DNA of 64,000 bases from Claveliimonas bilis (lineage in GTDB: Bacteria > Bacillota > Clostridia > Lachnospirales > Lachnospiraceae). Below, piece after piece: positions 30,674 to 39,019 of this stretch. Positions within the stretch are counted from its first letter, which is position 1. Each line of letters starts with the position of its first letter. Where the stretch lies: contig NZ_AP024845.1 in NCBI RefSeq assembly GCF_020892095.1, positions 2,542,001 to 2,606,000 of the forward strand. Reading direction: 5' to 3'. The position numbers were made by a program, and so were the translations under genes. The notes beneath the pieces were generated by a model, which had not been told where the DNA came from, ran no database searches, and saw only the letters and a program-made list of their open reading frames with translations.

Positions 30674-30854
30674 GAAGATGAAGGGCATGACTCTATACAT
30701 GTGCAACCCGGAAATCAATAAGGAATGTGACAAACGGTTTTGCATGTATAACACGAATGCAGTGGATTATTTGTGTGAGTGCACAAGCAAAAAGGAATTT
30801 GCCCTAAAAATTGGAGAGGCGGCGGTGGAAAAAGAATACACTCCCCCGGTCTAA
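30657..30854 (+). CDS. small Cys-containing protein
   Basis: 65 residues, ATG 30657 inside the previous gene. Four to five cysteines (CNPEINKEC, CMYN, CEC) suggest a metal site. No family recognised. Confidence 0.45.
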   Translation: MKQIAKKMKGMTLYMCNPEINKECDKRFCMYNTNAVDYLCECTSKKEFALKIGEAAVEKEYTPPV

Positions 30855-30956
30855 AAAAATCGCATTTTAATTTCAGCGCTGGAGACCGGTGGGTGGCCTC
30901 GACAATTCCGAGAAATCTCGCACATGATCAAAAATAAAAAAATAGGGGGTGGAAAT
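30855..30956. other. gap before terminase small subunit, cos-site candidate
   Basis: About 100 bases without a gene in an otherwise gapless late operon. It holds a GGAGACCGGTGGGTGGCC block and a TTCCGAGAAATCTCGCAC stretch with a CGAGA/TCTCG inverted pair. The place, between an HNH gene and terS, is where cos lies in HK97-like phages. The cut position cannot be read. Confidence 0.35.
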
Positions 30957-31274
30957 GTGGCTCAAAAAAAAGGCGATATATTAGAAAGTTTAGTTTCACA
31001 GCTGGAGAGAAAAGAGGCGGATATTTCCTGTTTTTTGGACCTGCTGGATGACTATATGGCCCTCTATGACATCAAAAAGAAGCTGAAAGCGGACATCAAA
31101 AAGAGAGGAGTATCCTATGAGACCACATCTGCATCCGGCAAGGCCACCATAGTAAAACAAAACCAATCAGTCAAGGATCTGGTAGCTGTAAATAAGCAGA
31201 TGCTGATGATCCTGGACAAGCTGGGACTGACTACCGAAAAGACCATAAAGGATGATGATGATGAAAAACTGTGA
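30957..31274 (+). CDS. terminase small subunit (P27-like)
   Basis: 105 residues from GTG 30957, fixed by GGGGGTGG; the upstream ATG 30924 has no ribosome site. Helical (DILESLVSQLERKEADISCF; LMILDKLGL) with an acidic end, as in P27/Terminase_4-type small subunits. It recognises the packaging site and hands DNA to TerL. It overlaps terL by 23 bases. Confidence 0.75.
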   Translation: MAQKKGDILESLVSQLERKEADISCFLDLLDDYMALYDIKKKLKADIKKRGVSYETTSASGKATIVKQNQSVKDLVAVNKQMLMILDKLGLTTEKTIKDDDDEKL

Positions 31275-32949
31275 TCCACGCATAGAGTCCTATATGGAGG
31301 CCGTGGAGACCGGAGCAGTAAGATCATCCAAGGAAATCAAGGCCCTTGTGAAGCATGTGAGGGAGTGCTTTGAGACAGAGGACATTTACGTGGATCAGCA
31401 GCAGCTGACGGACTATCTGGGGCTGGCAAGATATTTTCCATACGAGCGGGTGTTCCCGTGGCAGGAATTTGTCATAGCCCTGCATGACACGACATACTGG
31501 CGGGAGAGCGGGATGCCCCGCTGGCCGGATCTGTTCTGCCTGATCGGCCGTGGAGCCGGGAAAGATGGGACCATTGCCCTGGAGGCGGTGGCTCTGTCAT
31601 CTGAGTACAACGGGATCCGGGAGTATGATGTGGACATCTGTGCGAACAATGAGGACCAGGCCCTCCGGCCGGTCCAGGATATTGTGGGAGCGTTTGAGCA
31701 GCCACGCTGGATCAAAAAGCTACAACGCTTTTTCCGGTGGACCATGGAAAAAGTGATCAACCTCAAAACGAGATCAACGATCCGGGGGCACACCAACAAC
31801 CCCGGAGGAAAAGACGGACTCCGGTCCGGAATGGTGGTACTCAACGAGATCCACCAGTATCAGGACTATAAAAATATCAATGTATTTACGACCGGCCTGG
31901 GGAAAAAGAAACATCCACGCCGGTCTTACTATACCACCCAGGGAGACGTGAGAGAGGGGCCGCTGGACGACCTCCTGGAGACCGCAGAGGGCATCCTGTT
32001 CGGGGGAGAGCCGGACAACGGACTCCTGCCATATATCTGCAGGCTGGACAGCAAGGATGAGGTCCATGATGAGGCGAACTGGGAGAAAGCCAACCCCTCA
32101 CTGCCGTATCTGCCGGATCTGCTGGAAGAGATCCGGAAAGAGTACAGAGACTGGATCAAGCATCCGGATAAGTTCACAGCATTTATGACCAAGAGGATGA
32201 ACATACCGGACGGAACCAGCGAGATCAAGGTCTGCAGCTATGAGCGGATCAAGGCCACCAACAGGCCGGTGCCGGTGGACGATCTGCAGGGGCGAGTCTG
32301 CACCTGCGGGATAGACTTCTCAAAAATCACAGACTTTGTATCTGTCAACCTGCATTTTCGGGACGGAAATATCCGGTACGACCTCAACCATTCATGGCTG
32401 TGCCTCAACTCTAAGGATCTGCCACGGATCAAAGCTCCGTGGCGGGAGTGGGCGAACCGGGGGCTGATCGACCTGGTGGATGATGTGGAGATCCACCCGG
32501 AGACCATAGTGGAGTACATAGAGATGCAAAAGGAATATTATTCCATCAAGATGATGGCAATAGATGACTTCCGCTATGCGCTGCTGGCGCAGTATCTGAA
32601 AGGAATAGGCTTTGATGCGAAAGCCTACAAGAACCTGAAACTGGTCCGTCCCTCAGACATCATGAAGGTGGCGCCGGTCATAGACAGCTGCTTTGCCAAT
32701 GATTATTTTGCGTGGGGAGACAACCCCACACTGCGGTGGGCCGTCAACAACACAAAGATGATCCGATATGGCCGGAAGCTGGGGAAAGAGGATGATGCCG
32801 ACATAGGCAATTTTGTATATGCCAAAATCGAGGCGAAGTCCAGAAAAACAGACCCGTTCATGGCCCTGGTGGCATCCATGGCGGTTGAGGACGCCCTGCC
32901 ATACGCCCAGGTTACTAATGCGCCGGATCTGGGCGTCTTCACATACTGA
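31252..32949 (+). CDS. terL: terminase large subunit
   Basis: 565 residues; one of four consecutive ATGs (31252-31263) is the start. The N-terminal ATPase has Walker A GRGAGKDG (99-106) and a Walker B-type acidic end after YDVDICANNEDQA. The C-terminal nuclease has CGIDFSKITDFVSV (catalytic Asp), MMAIDDFRYALL and a last acidic residue in MAVEDALPYA. It is of the HK97/lambdoid Terminase_1 type. It is the motor that pumps and cuts phage DNA into the prohead, working with the portal encoded next. Confidence 0.95.
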   Translation: MMMMKNCDPRIESYMEAVETGAVRSSKEIKALVKHVRECFETEDIYVDQQQLTDYLGLARYFPYERVFPWQEFVIALHDTTYWRESGMPRWPDLFCLIGRGAGKDGTIALEAVALSSEYNGIREYDVDICANNEDQALRPVQDIVGAFEQPRWIKKLQRFFRWTMEKVINLKTRSTIRGHTNNPGGKDGLRSGMVVLNEIHQYQDYKNINVFTTGLGKKKHPRRSYYTTQGDVREGPLDDLLETAEGILFGGEPDNGLLPYICRLDSKDEVHDEANWEKANPSLPYLPDLLEEIRKEYRDWIKHPDKFTAFMTKRMNIPDGTSEIKVCSYERIKATNRPVPVDDLQGRVCTCGIDFSKITDFVSVNLHFRDGNIRYDLNHSWLCLNSKDLPRIKAPWREWANRGLIDLVDDVEIHPETIVEYIEMQKEYYSIKMMAIDDFRYALLAQYLKGIGFDAKAYKNLKLVRPSDIMKVAPVIDSCFANDYFAWGDNPTLRWAVNNTKMIRYGRKLGKEDDADIGNFVYAKIEAKSRKTDPFMALVASMAVEDALPYAQVTNAPDLGVFTY

Positions 32950-32969
32950 GCGCAGAAAGGAGGAAAGAG

Positions 32970-34166
32970 ATGGGGTTCAGCATAAAACGATTGTTCAAAA
33001 GCCGGGAGACTCCGGAGCCGGAGAAAGTAACCACCATAGAGATCACGGATCAGCAGGTCCGGGATGCAGCGGCCGAGGTATGCCTCCGGGAGCTGGCGTT
33101 CTGGACTTGCATAGGCAAGATTGCGAACGCCCTGACAAAATGCGAGTTCCGCACCTTCTACGAGGGCAGGGAGATTTTCGGAGACGAATACTACACCTGG
33201 AACTATGAGCCGAACCGCAACCAGAACAAGGCGGAATTTCTCAGCAAGGCCATAGAAAAGCTGTACCGGGAAAATGAGCTGCTGATTGTAGAGAGTTATG
33301 ACGGACAGCTGCTGGTGGCGGACAGCTTTGATGTAACACGCAACACACTGTATGGAGACACCTACAGAAACGTGCTGGTGGATGACTACCAGTTTTCACG
33401 GACATTCCACAGCGCAGACGTGCTCCACTGGAAGCTCAACAACCGGAATGTGAACAAAATTATCAATGGCCTGTATGGCTCCTATAGTAAACTGATCGAC
33501 TACAGCGCACAGTCATACCTCAAAAGCAGGGGCAGCAGGGGAATACTGAACATTTCGACCATGGCGCAGTCAGAGAAACTGTTTGAGGAGAAGCTGAAAA
33601 AGCTGATGAATGAATACTTCAAGTCCTTTTTCAACAGCTCCAATGCGGTCCTGCCGTTATTTGAGGGGTATGAGTATACAGACCTGGGATCCAAAACATA
33701 CAGCGAGGGAACGAGCCGGGACATCAAAAATCAGTATGATGATATCTTTGATTTTACAGCGAGAGGAATTTCCATGCCGCCGTCCCTTGCCAAGGGAGAC
33801 GTACAAGACACCAGTAAGGCGGTGGAGGAAATGCTGACATTCTGCCTGGATCCCCTGGCCGAAATGCTGCAGCAGGAGATCAACAGAAAGAGGATAGGCA
33901 AGAGCGGAGTGGAGAAAGGCACCCGCCTGCAGATCAACACCATGAGGGTCAAGCACATTGACATGTTTGACATAGCCACTCCGGCGGATAAGCTCATCAG
34001 CTCCGGGATCTATACAGTGAATATGCTTCTGAGAGCGTTGGGAGAACCGCAGCTATCAGATGAGTGGGCGAACCAACATTTTATAACCAAAAACTACTCG
34101 ACTATCCAGGATTTCCTGGAAGAACAGAGCAAGAAAGGAGGTGGAGAAGGTGCCGAAACCAATTAA
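32970..34166 (+). CDS. HK97-type portal protein
   Basis: 398 residues, AGGAGG site. A basic N-terminus is followed by the portal core (LAFWTCIGKIANALTKCEFR; NRNQNKAEFLSKAIEKLYRE) and the clip/stem region (GISMPPSLAKGDVQDTSKAV). The C-terminus reads VNMLLRALGEPQLSDEWAN. The order terL-portal-ClpP protease-capsid is standard HK97. It forms the dodecameric DNA gate of the head. It overlaps the protease gene by 26 bases. Confidence 0.92.
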   Translation: MGFSIKRLFKSRETPEPEKVTTIEITDQQVRDAAAEVCLRELAFWTCIGKIANALTKCEFRTFYEGREIFGDEYYTWNYEPNRNQNKAEFLSKAIEKLYRENELLIVESYDGQLLVADSFDVTRNTLYGDTYRNVLVDDYQFSRTFHSADVLHWKLNNRNVNKIINGLYGSYSKLIDYSAQSYLKSRGSRGILNISTMAQSEKLFEEKLKKLMNEYFKSFFNSSNAVLPLFEGYEYTDLGSKTYSEGTSRDIKNQYDDIFDFTARGISMPPSLAKGDVQDTSKAVEEMLTFCLDPLAEMLQQEINRKRIGKSGVEKGTRLQINTMRVKHIDMFDIATPADKLISSGIYTVNMLLRALGEPQLSDEWANQHFITKNYSTIQDFLEEQSKKGGGEGAETN

Positions 34167-34908
34167 CTTTTGCTTTCAACAGTCAGCAGGAGTCCATAAG
34201 CTGTATATCTATGATGATGTGACAGCTTATGGCACGTTTGACTGGACGACCTGGACCATGAAGGAGTCAGAGACCTCTGCAAAGTATTTTCGTGACCAGC
34301 TGGAGGCCATCCCGGACACCGCTACGATTGAGCTGCATATCAACTCAAACGGAGGTTCTGTCAAGGAAGGTGTGGCAATCTACACACAGCTGAAACAGAA
34401 AGGCTGTAAGAAGGTGGGATATGTGGATGGCGTGGCCTACAGCGTGGCTTTCCTGATCCTGCAGGCATGTGATGAGAGGATCATGGGGCTGGGAACATCC
34501 GCCCTTGTGCATAACATGTGGATGAGCGTGGAAGGAAATGCCAAAGAACTCCGGAAAGCCGCAGATGATCTGGACGTGCTGATGGAGTCAAACCGGAAAA
34601 TTTTCCTGGAAAGATCCAACCTGGAAGAACAGCAGCTCATTGACATGATGGAGGCGGAGACATTCCTCACGCCGGATCAGTGCCTGGAATATGGACTGAT
34701 CGACAAGATCGACAGCTATCAGGCGGATGAGCAGGACACTCAGCAGAAGCTGATGGAGCAGGTGCAGCAGCTTACCCAGATGATCGCACAGCAGAAGTCA
34801 TTCCGGGAGCAGATGCAGGCCATGATCCAGCCGCCGGCAGCAGATCCGGAACCGAAACCGGAAAAGAAACTCACGAACCAGTTGGCAAACTTTTTCAAAA
34901 ATATGTAA
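34141..34908 (+). CDS. ClpP-like prohead maturation protease
   Basis: 255 residues from GTG 34141 (GTG 34150 is an alternative after AAAGGAGGTGG). ClpP/crotonase fold: IELHINSNGGSVKEGVAIY, nucleophile S101 in DGVAYSVAFL, catalytic H124 in ALVHNMW and a final Asp near 170-175. The motif reads AYS where ClpP has AAS. The C-terminal 60 residues are Q-rich coiled coil (LMEQVQQLTQMIAQQ), perhaps a built-in scaffold. It trims the capsid scaffold part of the protein encoded next. Confidence 0.88.
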   Translation: MEKVPKPINFCFQQSAGVHKLYIYDDVTAYGTFDWTTWTMKESETSAKYFRDQLEAIPDTATIELHINSNGGSVKEGVAIYTQLKQKGCKKVGYVDGVAYSVAFLILQACDERIMGLGTSALVHNMWMSVEGNAKELRKAADDLDVLMESNRKIFLERSNLEEQQLIDMMEAETFLTPDQCLEYGLIDKIDSYQADEQDTQQKLMEQVQQLTQMIAQQKSFREQMQAMIQPPAADPEPKPEKKLTNQLANFFKNM

Positions 34909-34920
34909 AGGAGAACCAAG

Positions 34921-36378
34921 ATGAAGAACAAAGACATTTTAGCAATGGAGAAAGCCAAGATTGTGGAGAAGATGAACCAGGCCATCAAGGATGATGACGC
35001 CAAGATGTTCAGCGAGGCTTTCACGGAACTCTGCCAGAAAATCGAGGAGAACGTCCTGGAGCAGGCAAGAGAAATGATGAATGAGCAGGATGTGACCATC
35101 CTGGCCCAGAGAGGCGTGCGTCAGCTGACCTCCAAGGAAAGAGAATACTATGAAAAGGTCATTGAGGCCATGAAGTCTAAAGACCCGAAGCAGGCACTCA
35201 ATGATGTTGAGGTGGTTATGCCGGAGACAATCATCAACTCTGTATTTGATGAGCTGTCCACTAACCATCCGCTGCTCTCCCGGTTATCTGCGACAACCGT
35301 CACAGGACTGACCAGGATGATGATGAACACCAACGGAGAGCAGAGAGCGGCATGGGGTAAGCTGACCGCCAAGATCATTGAGGAGCTGACCTCCGGATTT
35401 AAAGAGGTGGATGTAACCCAGGACAAATTGAGCGCATTTCTGCCGGTATCTAAGGCCATGCTGGACCTGGGGCCTGTGTGGCTGGACAATTACGTGCGCC
35501 AGGTGCTCTATGAGGCGCTGGCCAATGGCCTGGAGTATGGAATTGTCAATGGTACCGGAAAGGATGAACCGATCGGAATGATGCGCCAGGTAGGAGATGG
35601 CATCTCTGTGAAAGACGGAGTATACCCGGAAAAATCCGCCATCAAAATGACCGCACTGGACATGGAGCAGATGGGGAACATAACGGCCATCATGGCGAAG
35701 AATGACAAGGGCCAGGCCAGAACCGTGACAGGACTGATCCTCCTGGTCAATCCGGTGGACTATTTTCGGAGAGTGCTGCCGGCCACCAGAATGCTGACGC
35801 CGGACGGAGTCTATGCCTCTGTGCTGCCGGTGGATGCGGAAATTATCCAGAGCGCAGCCGTGAAGGAGGGCAAGGCGGTCTATGGAATGGCATCCAAGTA
35901 TTTCCTGGGCGTAGGAATGGCCAGAAATGGAAGGATCGAATATTCTGACGAATACCGGTTCCTGGAAGATGAAAGAGTATATCTGATCAAGCTCTATGCC
36001 AACGGCTTTGCCATGGATAACAACGCCTTTCAGGTGCTGGACATCACAGAGTTGCAGCCGGTACGCTTCAAAGTCATTTCCACCACAGAGGAAAAGACAT
36101 ACAGCGCTGACCTGGCTGATCTGAAGATCGGAAGCCTGGCGCTGTCTCCTGAGTTCGCCGCCGGAACAACGACCTACACCGCTACTACCAGCAACGCCAC
36201 CAACGTCATCACGGCAGTGCCGGCCAGCGGATCCGCTGAGATCGAGATCACGGTAGGAGAAACGCCCGTGACAAACGGAACAGCGGCCACCTGGGCGTCT
36301 GGAGCCAACACGGTCAAAGTCAAAGTAACTGACGGAGAACTCACGAAGACCTACACGATCACAGTAACAAAGGAGTAA
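34921..36378 (+). CDS. HK97-fold major capsid protein with C-terminal Ig-like domain
   Basis: 485 residues. Residues 1-100 are a charged helical delta/scaffold region. The HK97 fold follows (about 105-385: TIINSVFDELSTNHPLLSRL; VLPVSKAMLDLGPVWLDNYV-like region; GLILLVNPVDYF). The last 90 residues form a cadherin-like beta-sandwich (LKIGSLALSPEFAAGTTTYT... TVKVKVTDGELTKTYTITVT), a surface Ig-like decoration seen on several phage capsids. AAGGAG-type site before ATG 34921. The protein builds the icosahedral shell. Confidence 0.92.
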   Translation: MKNKDILAMEKAKIVEKMNQAIKDDDAKMFSEAFTELCQKIEENVLEQAREMMNEQDVTILAQRGVRQLTSKEREYYEKVIEAMKSKDPKQALNDVEVVMPETIINSVFDELSTNHPLLSRLSATTVTGLTRMMMNTNGEQRAAWGKLTAKIIEELTSGFKEVDVTQDKLSAFLPVSKAMLDLGPVWLDNYVRQVLYEALANGLEYGIVNGTGKDEPIGMMRQVGDGISVKDGVYPEKSAIKMTALDMEQMGNITAIMAKNDKGQARTVTGLILLVNPVDYFRRVLPATRMLTPDGVYASVLPVDAEIIQSAAVKEGKAVYGMASKYFLGVGMARNGRIEYSDEYRFLEDERVYLIKLYANGFAMDNNAFQVLDITELQPVRFKVISTTEEKTYSADLADLKIGSLALSPEFAAGTTTYTATTSNATNVITAVPASGSAEIEITVGETPVTNGTAATWASGANTVKVKVTDGELTKTYTITVTKE

Positions 36379-36385
36379 AAGAGCT

Positions 36386-36697
36386 ATGGCAGACGATAAG
36401 GACAAAAAACTCCTCAGTGACATAAAGAACTATCTGGACATCACATGGGACGATACCCTGGGAGACCAGAAGTACATGGGGATGGTCCAGAGAGGGATGG
36501 CTGCCATTAAGGGAAAAATAGGGGAGTGCAATTTCTATGAGGAGACTCAGGAAAGAGCGCTCCTTTTTGATTACGTCATGTATGCGAGGGCGGGAGAGAT
36601 ACCGCAGTTCTGGGCGAACTACAAGGAGGAAATCCTCTCCCTGCAGATCGCAAGAAAGGTGGACGCTTATGCCGCGGATACAGAGCAGACAATTTGA
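36386..36697 (+). CDS. head-tail connector (gp6-like)
   Basis: 103 residues, directly after the capsid gene. Helical (LLSDIKNYLDITWDDTLGDQ; KYMGMVQRGMAAIKGKIGEC) as in HK97 gp6/DUF-type DNA-packaging connectors. It would sit under the portal. The 3' end overlaps the next gene by 29 bases. Confidence 0.8.
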   Translation: MADDKDKKLLSDIKNYLDITWDDTLGDQKYMGMVQRGMAAIKGKIGECNFYEETQERALLFDYVMYARAGEIPQFWANYKEEILSLQIARKVDAYAADTEQTI

Positions 36698-37061
36698 AAA
36701 TTTCGGGGACGGGCTGCTGACTGTCTGTGAAGCAGATGAGCGCACGATAACCAGGACGAAAATGGAGCACATCCGTTTTGGGAACCGGACGGTGGGAGTG
36801 CAGCGTTTCTGGCAGGCAAAGACCGCAGGGAATAAAGTTGATAAACTGCTGGCGGTACCACTACCTGTGCTGGGAATAGACATGATTGAAGTCAACGACA
36901 TAGTCATCCTGGAGAATGAGAAGGAGATAGAAAAAAGATCTGGACAGTACCAGATCCTGCAGATCCAACCGAAGTATGACACAAAGCCGCCGGCGCTGTA
37001 TCTGTCTCTGGAAAAATTAGTGCATCCATACAAAGACGGGAGGGGTGACGGTGGCGGTTAA
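36669..37061 (+). CDS. head closure / head-tail adaptor protein
   Basis: 130 residues from ATG 36669 (GAAAGGTGG upstream); the frame upstream of that is a shadow of the connector gene. Beta-rich (QFENFGDGLLTVCEADERT; IDMIEVNDIVILENEKE) like SPP1 gp16-type head-closure proteins. It overlaps the next gene by about 11-17 bases. Confidence 0.7.
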   Translation: MPRIQSRQFENFGDGLLTVCEADERTITRTKMEHIRFGNRTVGVQRFWQAKTAGNKVDKLLAVPLPVLGIDMIEVNDIVILENEKEIEKRSGQYQILQIQPKYDTKPPALYLSLEKLVHPYKDGRGDGGG

Positions 37062-37422
37062 AATAGGCAATCTGGCCAAGGAAGTAATGAAGCAGCTGGA
37101 GGACTATGGCATTGAGACCGGGCTGGAAGTGGAAAAGGTATCCCGGGAAGTGGCGGAGGACACAGCGAAAATGCTGAATAAGAACTCTCCGAAACTGACC
37201 GGAGACTATGCTGAATCGTGGACCTATGGAGTCGGGGAAACAAAAAGAACCAGGCACACCATGATAGTACACGCCGCAAAACCGGAATATGCCCTGTCAC
37301 ATCTGCTGGAGAAAGGCCATCAGAACCGAGATGGCGGACGCACTCCGGCGATCGTGCACATTGCGCCGGCGGAAGAGGTGGCAGCAGAAGAACTGGAAAA
37401 GGAGTTGCGGAAAAGACTATGA
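37045..37422 (+). CDS. HK97 gp10-like neck protein
   Basis: 125 residues from GTG 37045 (GTG 37051 is also possible after GGGAGGGG). It has the gp10 hallmarks: an N-terminal helix (LAKEVMKQLEDYGIE), SPKLTGDYAESWTYG, a strand with AAKPEYALSHLLEKGHQNRDGG and a C-terminal E/K helix. It is a head-tail joining component. The TGA overlaps the next ATG (ATGA). Confidence 0.85.
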   Translation: MTVAVKIGNLAKEVMKQLEDYGIETGLEVEKVSREVAEDTAKMLNKNSPKLTGDYAESWTYGVGETKRTRHTMIVHAAKPEYALSHLLEKGHQNRDGGRTPAIVHIAPAEEVAAEELEKELRKRL

Positions 37423-37745
37423 CAGCGGAACAGATTGAAAAAATGCTGGAGGAGATGGAGATCCCGTTCAAGTATCATCATTTTACCCAGAAGGAGATGC
37501 AGGACGTATCCCTCCCCATACTGGTCTGGATCGTGCCGGGAACAGACAACTTTTTTGCGGACGGGCAGACCTATCACAAGATCAAAGAACTGGACATTGA
37601 ACTCTACACAGATGAAAAGGACTGGGCGCTGGAGGAGAAGCTGGAGGGCATCCTGGATAAATACGGGATCCCGTGGCAGCAGACAGCCTCTGAGTGGCTG
37701 GAGACTGAAAAGATGTGGGAGTCACTTTACGAAATGGAGGTTTAA
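37419..37745 (+). CDS. tail completion / terminator protein
   Basis: 108 residues, ATGA-coupled to the gp10-like gene. Pattern MTAEQIEKMLEEMEIPFKYH, LPILVWIVPGTDNFFADGQT, YHKIKELDIELYTDEKDW, ending EWLETEKMWESLYEMEV. This fits the small tail-terminator proteins between gp10 and the major tail protein. Confidence 0.75.
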   Translation: MTAEQIEKMLEEMEIPFKYHHFTQKEMQDVSLPILVWIVPGTDNFFADGQTYHKIKELDIELYTDEKDWALEEKLEGILDKYGIPWQQTASEWLETEKMWESLYEMEV

Positions 37746-37748
37746 CAC

Positions 37749-38444
37749 ATGGCTGGAAACAAGGAAAACAAAGTCAAGTATAACATCAAAAATGTGCATG
37801 TGGCAAAGCAGACGGAGACGGCCGGCGAGGACGGCGCCACCACGTACTCCTATGCCACACCGAAGAACATTCCGGGCGCTGTAAGTATCAGCCTGGACGC
37901 AGAGGGCGAGATCTCCACATTCTATGCGGATGGTATCGCCTATTTTGTTACAAGTGCAAACAACGGATACTCCGGAGATCTGGAGATGGCGCTCATCCCC
38001 AGCTGGTTCCGGACAGAGATCCTCAATGAGACGCTGGATGATAAAAGCGTTCTGGTGGAGAACGCCAACAACAACACCAATCCCTTTGCCCTGCTCTTTG
38101 AGTTTGACGGCGATCAGAGGGCAATCCGCAGGTGCCTCTATAACTGTACATGCACCAGGCCGTCCATTGAGTCTGAGACCACGGAGGAGACGGTGGAGCC
38201 TGGAACAGAGACATTATCCATCACGAACAGCCCACGGTCAGATGGACTGGTAAAAGCACAGACAGGGCCGGACACGGACGCAGAAACATACGCAGGATGG
38301 TACTCAAACGTGTATACGCCGGTTACCTCAGCAGAGGAGACATCACTCACTGCGGATCAGGGAACAAGCCAGGCAGCAGGTCCGGCAACGCAGAATGATG
38401 ATCAGAGCACAGGCCAGGAGGCGGGAGCCGCCGGAACAAATTAA
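37749..38444 (+). CDS. major tail tube protein
   Basis: 231 residues, GGAGG site, 3 bases after the previous stop. The phi13-type tube fold is visible (VKYNIKNVHVAKQTET; GAVSISLDAEGEISTFYADG; GYSGDLEMALIPSWF; NPFALLFEFDGDQRAIRRC). The C-terminal 60 residues are a low-complexity T/E/Q/G tail, possibly a surface extension. It polymerises around the tape measure to form the tail. Confidence 0.88.
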   Translation: MAGNKENKVKYNIKNVHVAKQTETAGEDGATTYSYATPKNIPGAVSISLDAEGEISTFYADGIAYFVTSANNGYSGDLEMALIPSWFRTEILNETLDDKSVLVENANNNTNPFALLFEFDGDQRAIRRCLYNCTCTRPSIESETTEETVEPGTETLSITNSPRSDGLVKAQTGPDTDAETYAGWYSNVYTPVTSAEETSLTADQGTSQAAGPATQNDDQSTGQEAGAAGTN

Positions 38445-38456
38445 GGAGGGATAAAA

Positions 38457-38846
38457 GTGCTGAGAAAGAAAGTCATGATTGACGGGAAAGAGGTGGAGTT
38501 CAAGGCATCCGCAGCGGTGCCGAGAATTTACCGCATGAAATTCCGGAGAGACCTTTTCATGGATCTCCAGAAAGTAGCGAAGTCAGTGGACAAGAAAGGC
38601 AAGAAAAAGGACAAAGAGGAAAGCGAGATCCCTATTGAGGATCTGGAAATGTTTGAGAATATCGCCTATGTGATGGCGCAGCACGCAGATCCAAAGAACG
38701 TGCCGGCGGACATCATGGAATGGCTGGAGCAGTTCCAGACGTTTTCCATCTATCAGATCCTGCCGGCCATCCTGGAACTCTGGAACCTGAATGAAGAAAC
38801 CCAGAGCAAAGCAAAAAAAAACTTAGACCAAGTAGCAGGGAGTTAA
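38457..38846 (+). CDS. tail assembly chaperone, gpG-like
   Basis: 129 residues from GTG 38457 with AAGGAGGG. Helical, charged middle (SVDKKGKKKDKEESEIPIED) and a conserved-type end (ILPAILELWNLNEETQSK). Near its stop the run of nine A (38813-38821) followed by C contains A-AAA-AAC (38816-38822) in phase, a classic -1 slippery site. Confidence 0.85.
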   Translation: MLRKKVMIDGKEVEFKASAAVPRIYRMKFRRDLFMDLQKVAKSVDKKGKKKDKEESEIPIEDLEMFENIAYVMAQHADPKNVPADIMEWLEQFQTFSIYQILPAILELWNLNEETQSKAKKNLDQVAGS

Positions 38847-39007
38847 ACACTCCTTTGTTTTTGCTGCGGTGCTGCCAGGTGGGGATATCTATCCGGGATC
38901 TGGACCTGCTTACAGTGGGAATGGTCATGGATATGTTTACGGAGCAGCAGAATGACTCCTACAAATATCCACGCATGGCTACACAGGAAGACTTTGACAG
39001 ATTTTAA
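38457..39007 (+). CDS. tail assembly chaperone, gpGT-like (-1 frameshift product)
   Basis: If ribosomes slip back one base at AAAAAAC (38816-38822) the frame avoids the TAA at 38844 and reads about 60 more codons to TAA 39005-39007. The extension is protein-like: RELNTPLFLLRCCQVGISIR, DLDLLTVGMVMDMFTEQQND, then a YKYPRMATQEDF end. This extension otherwise has no start codon with a ribosome site. It is the siphophage G/GT arrangement before the tape measure gene. Confidence 0.85.
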
Positions 39008-39019
39008 GGAGGTGGAAGG

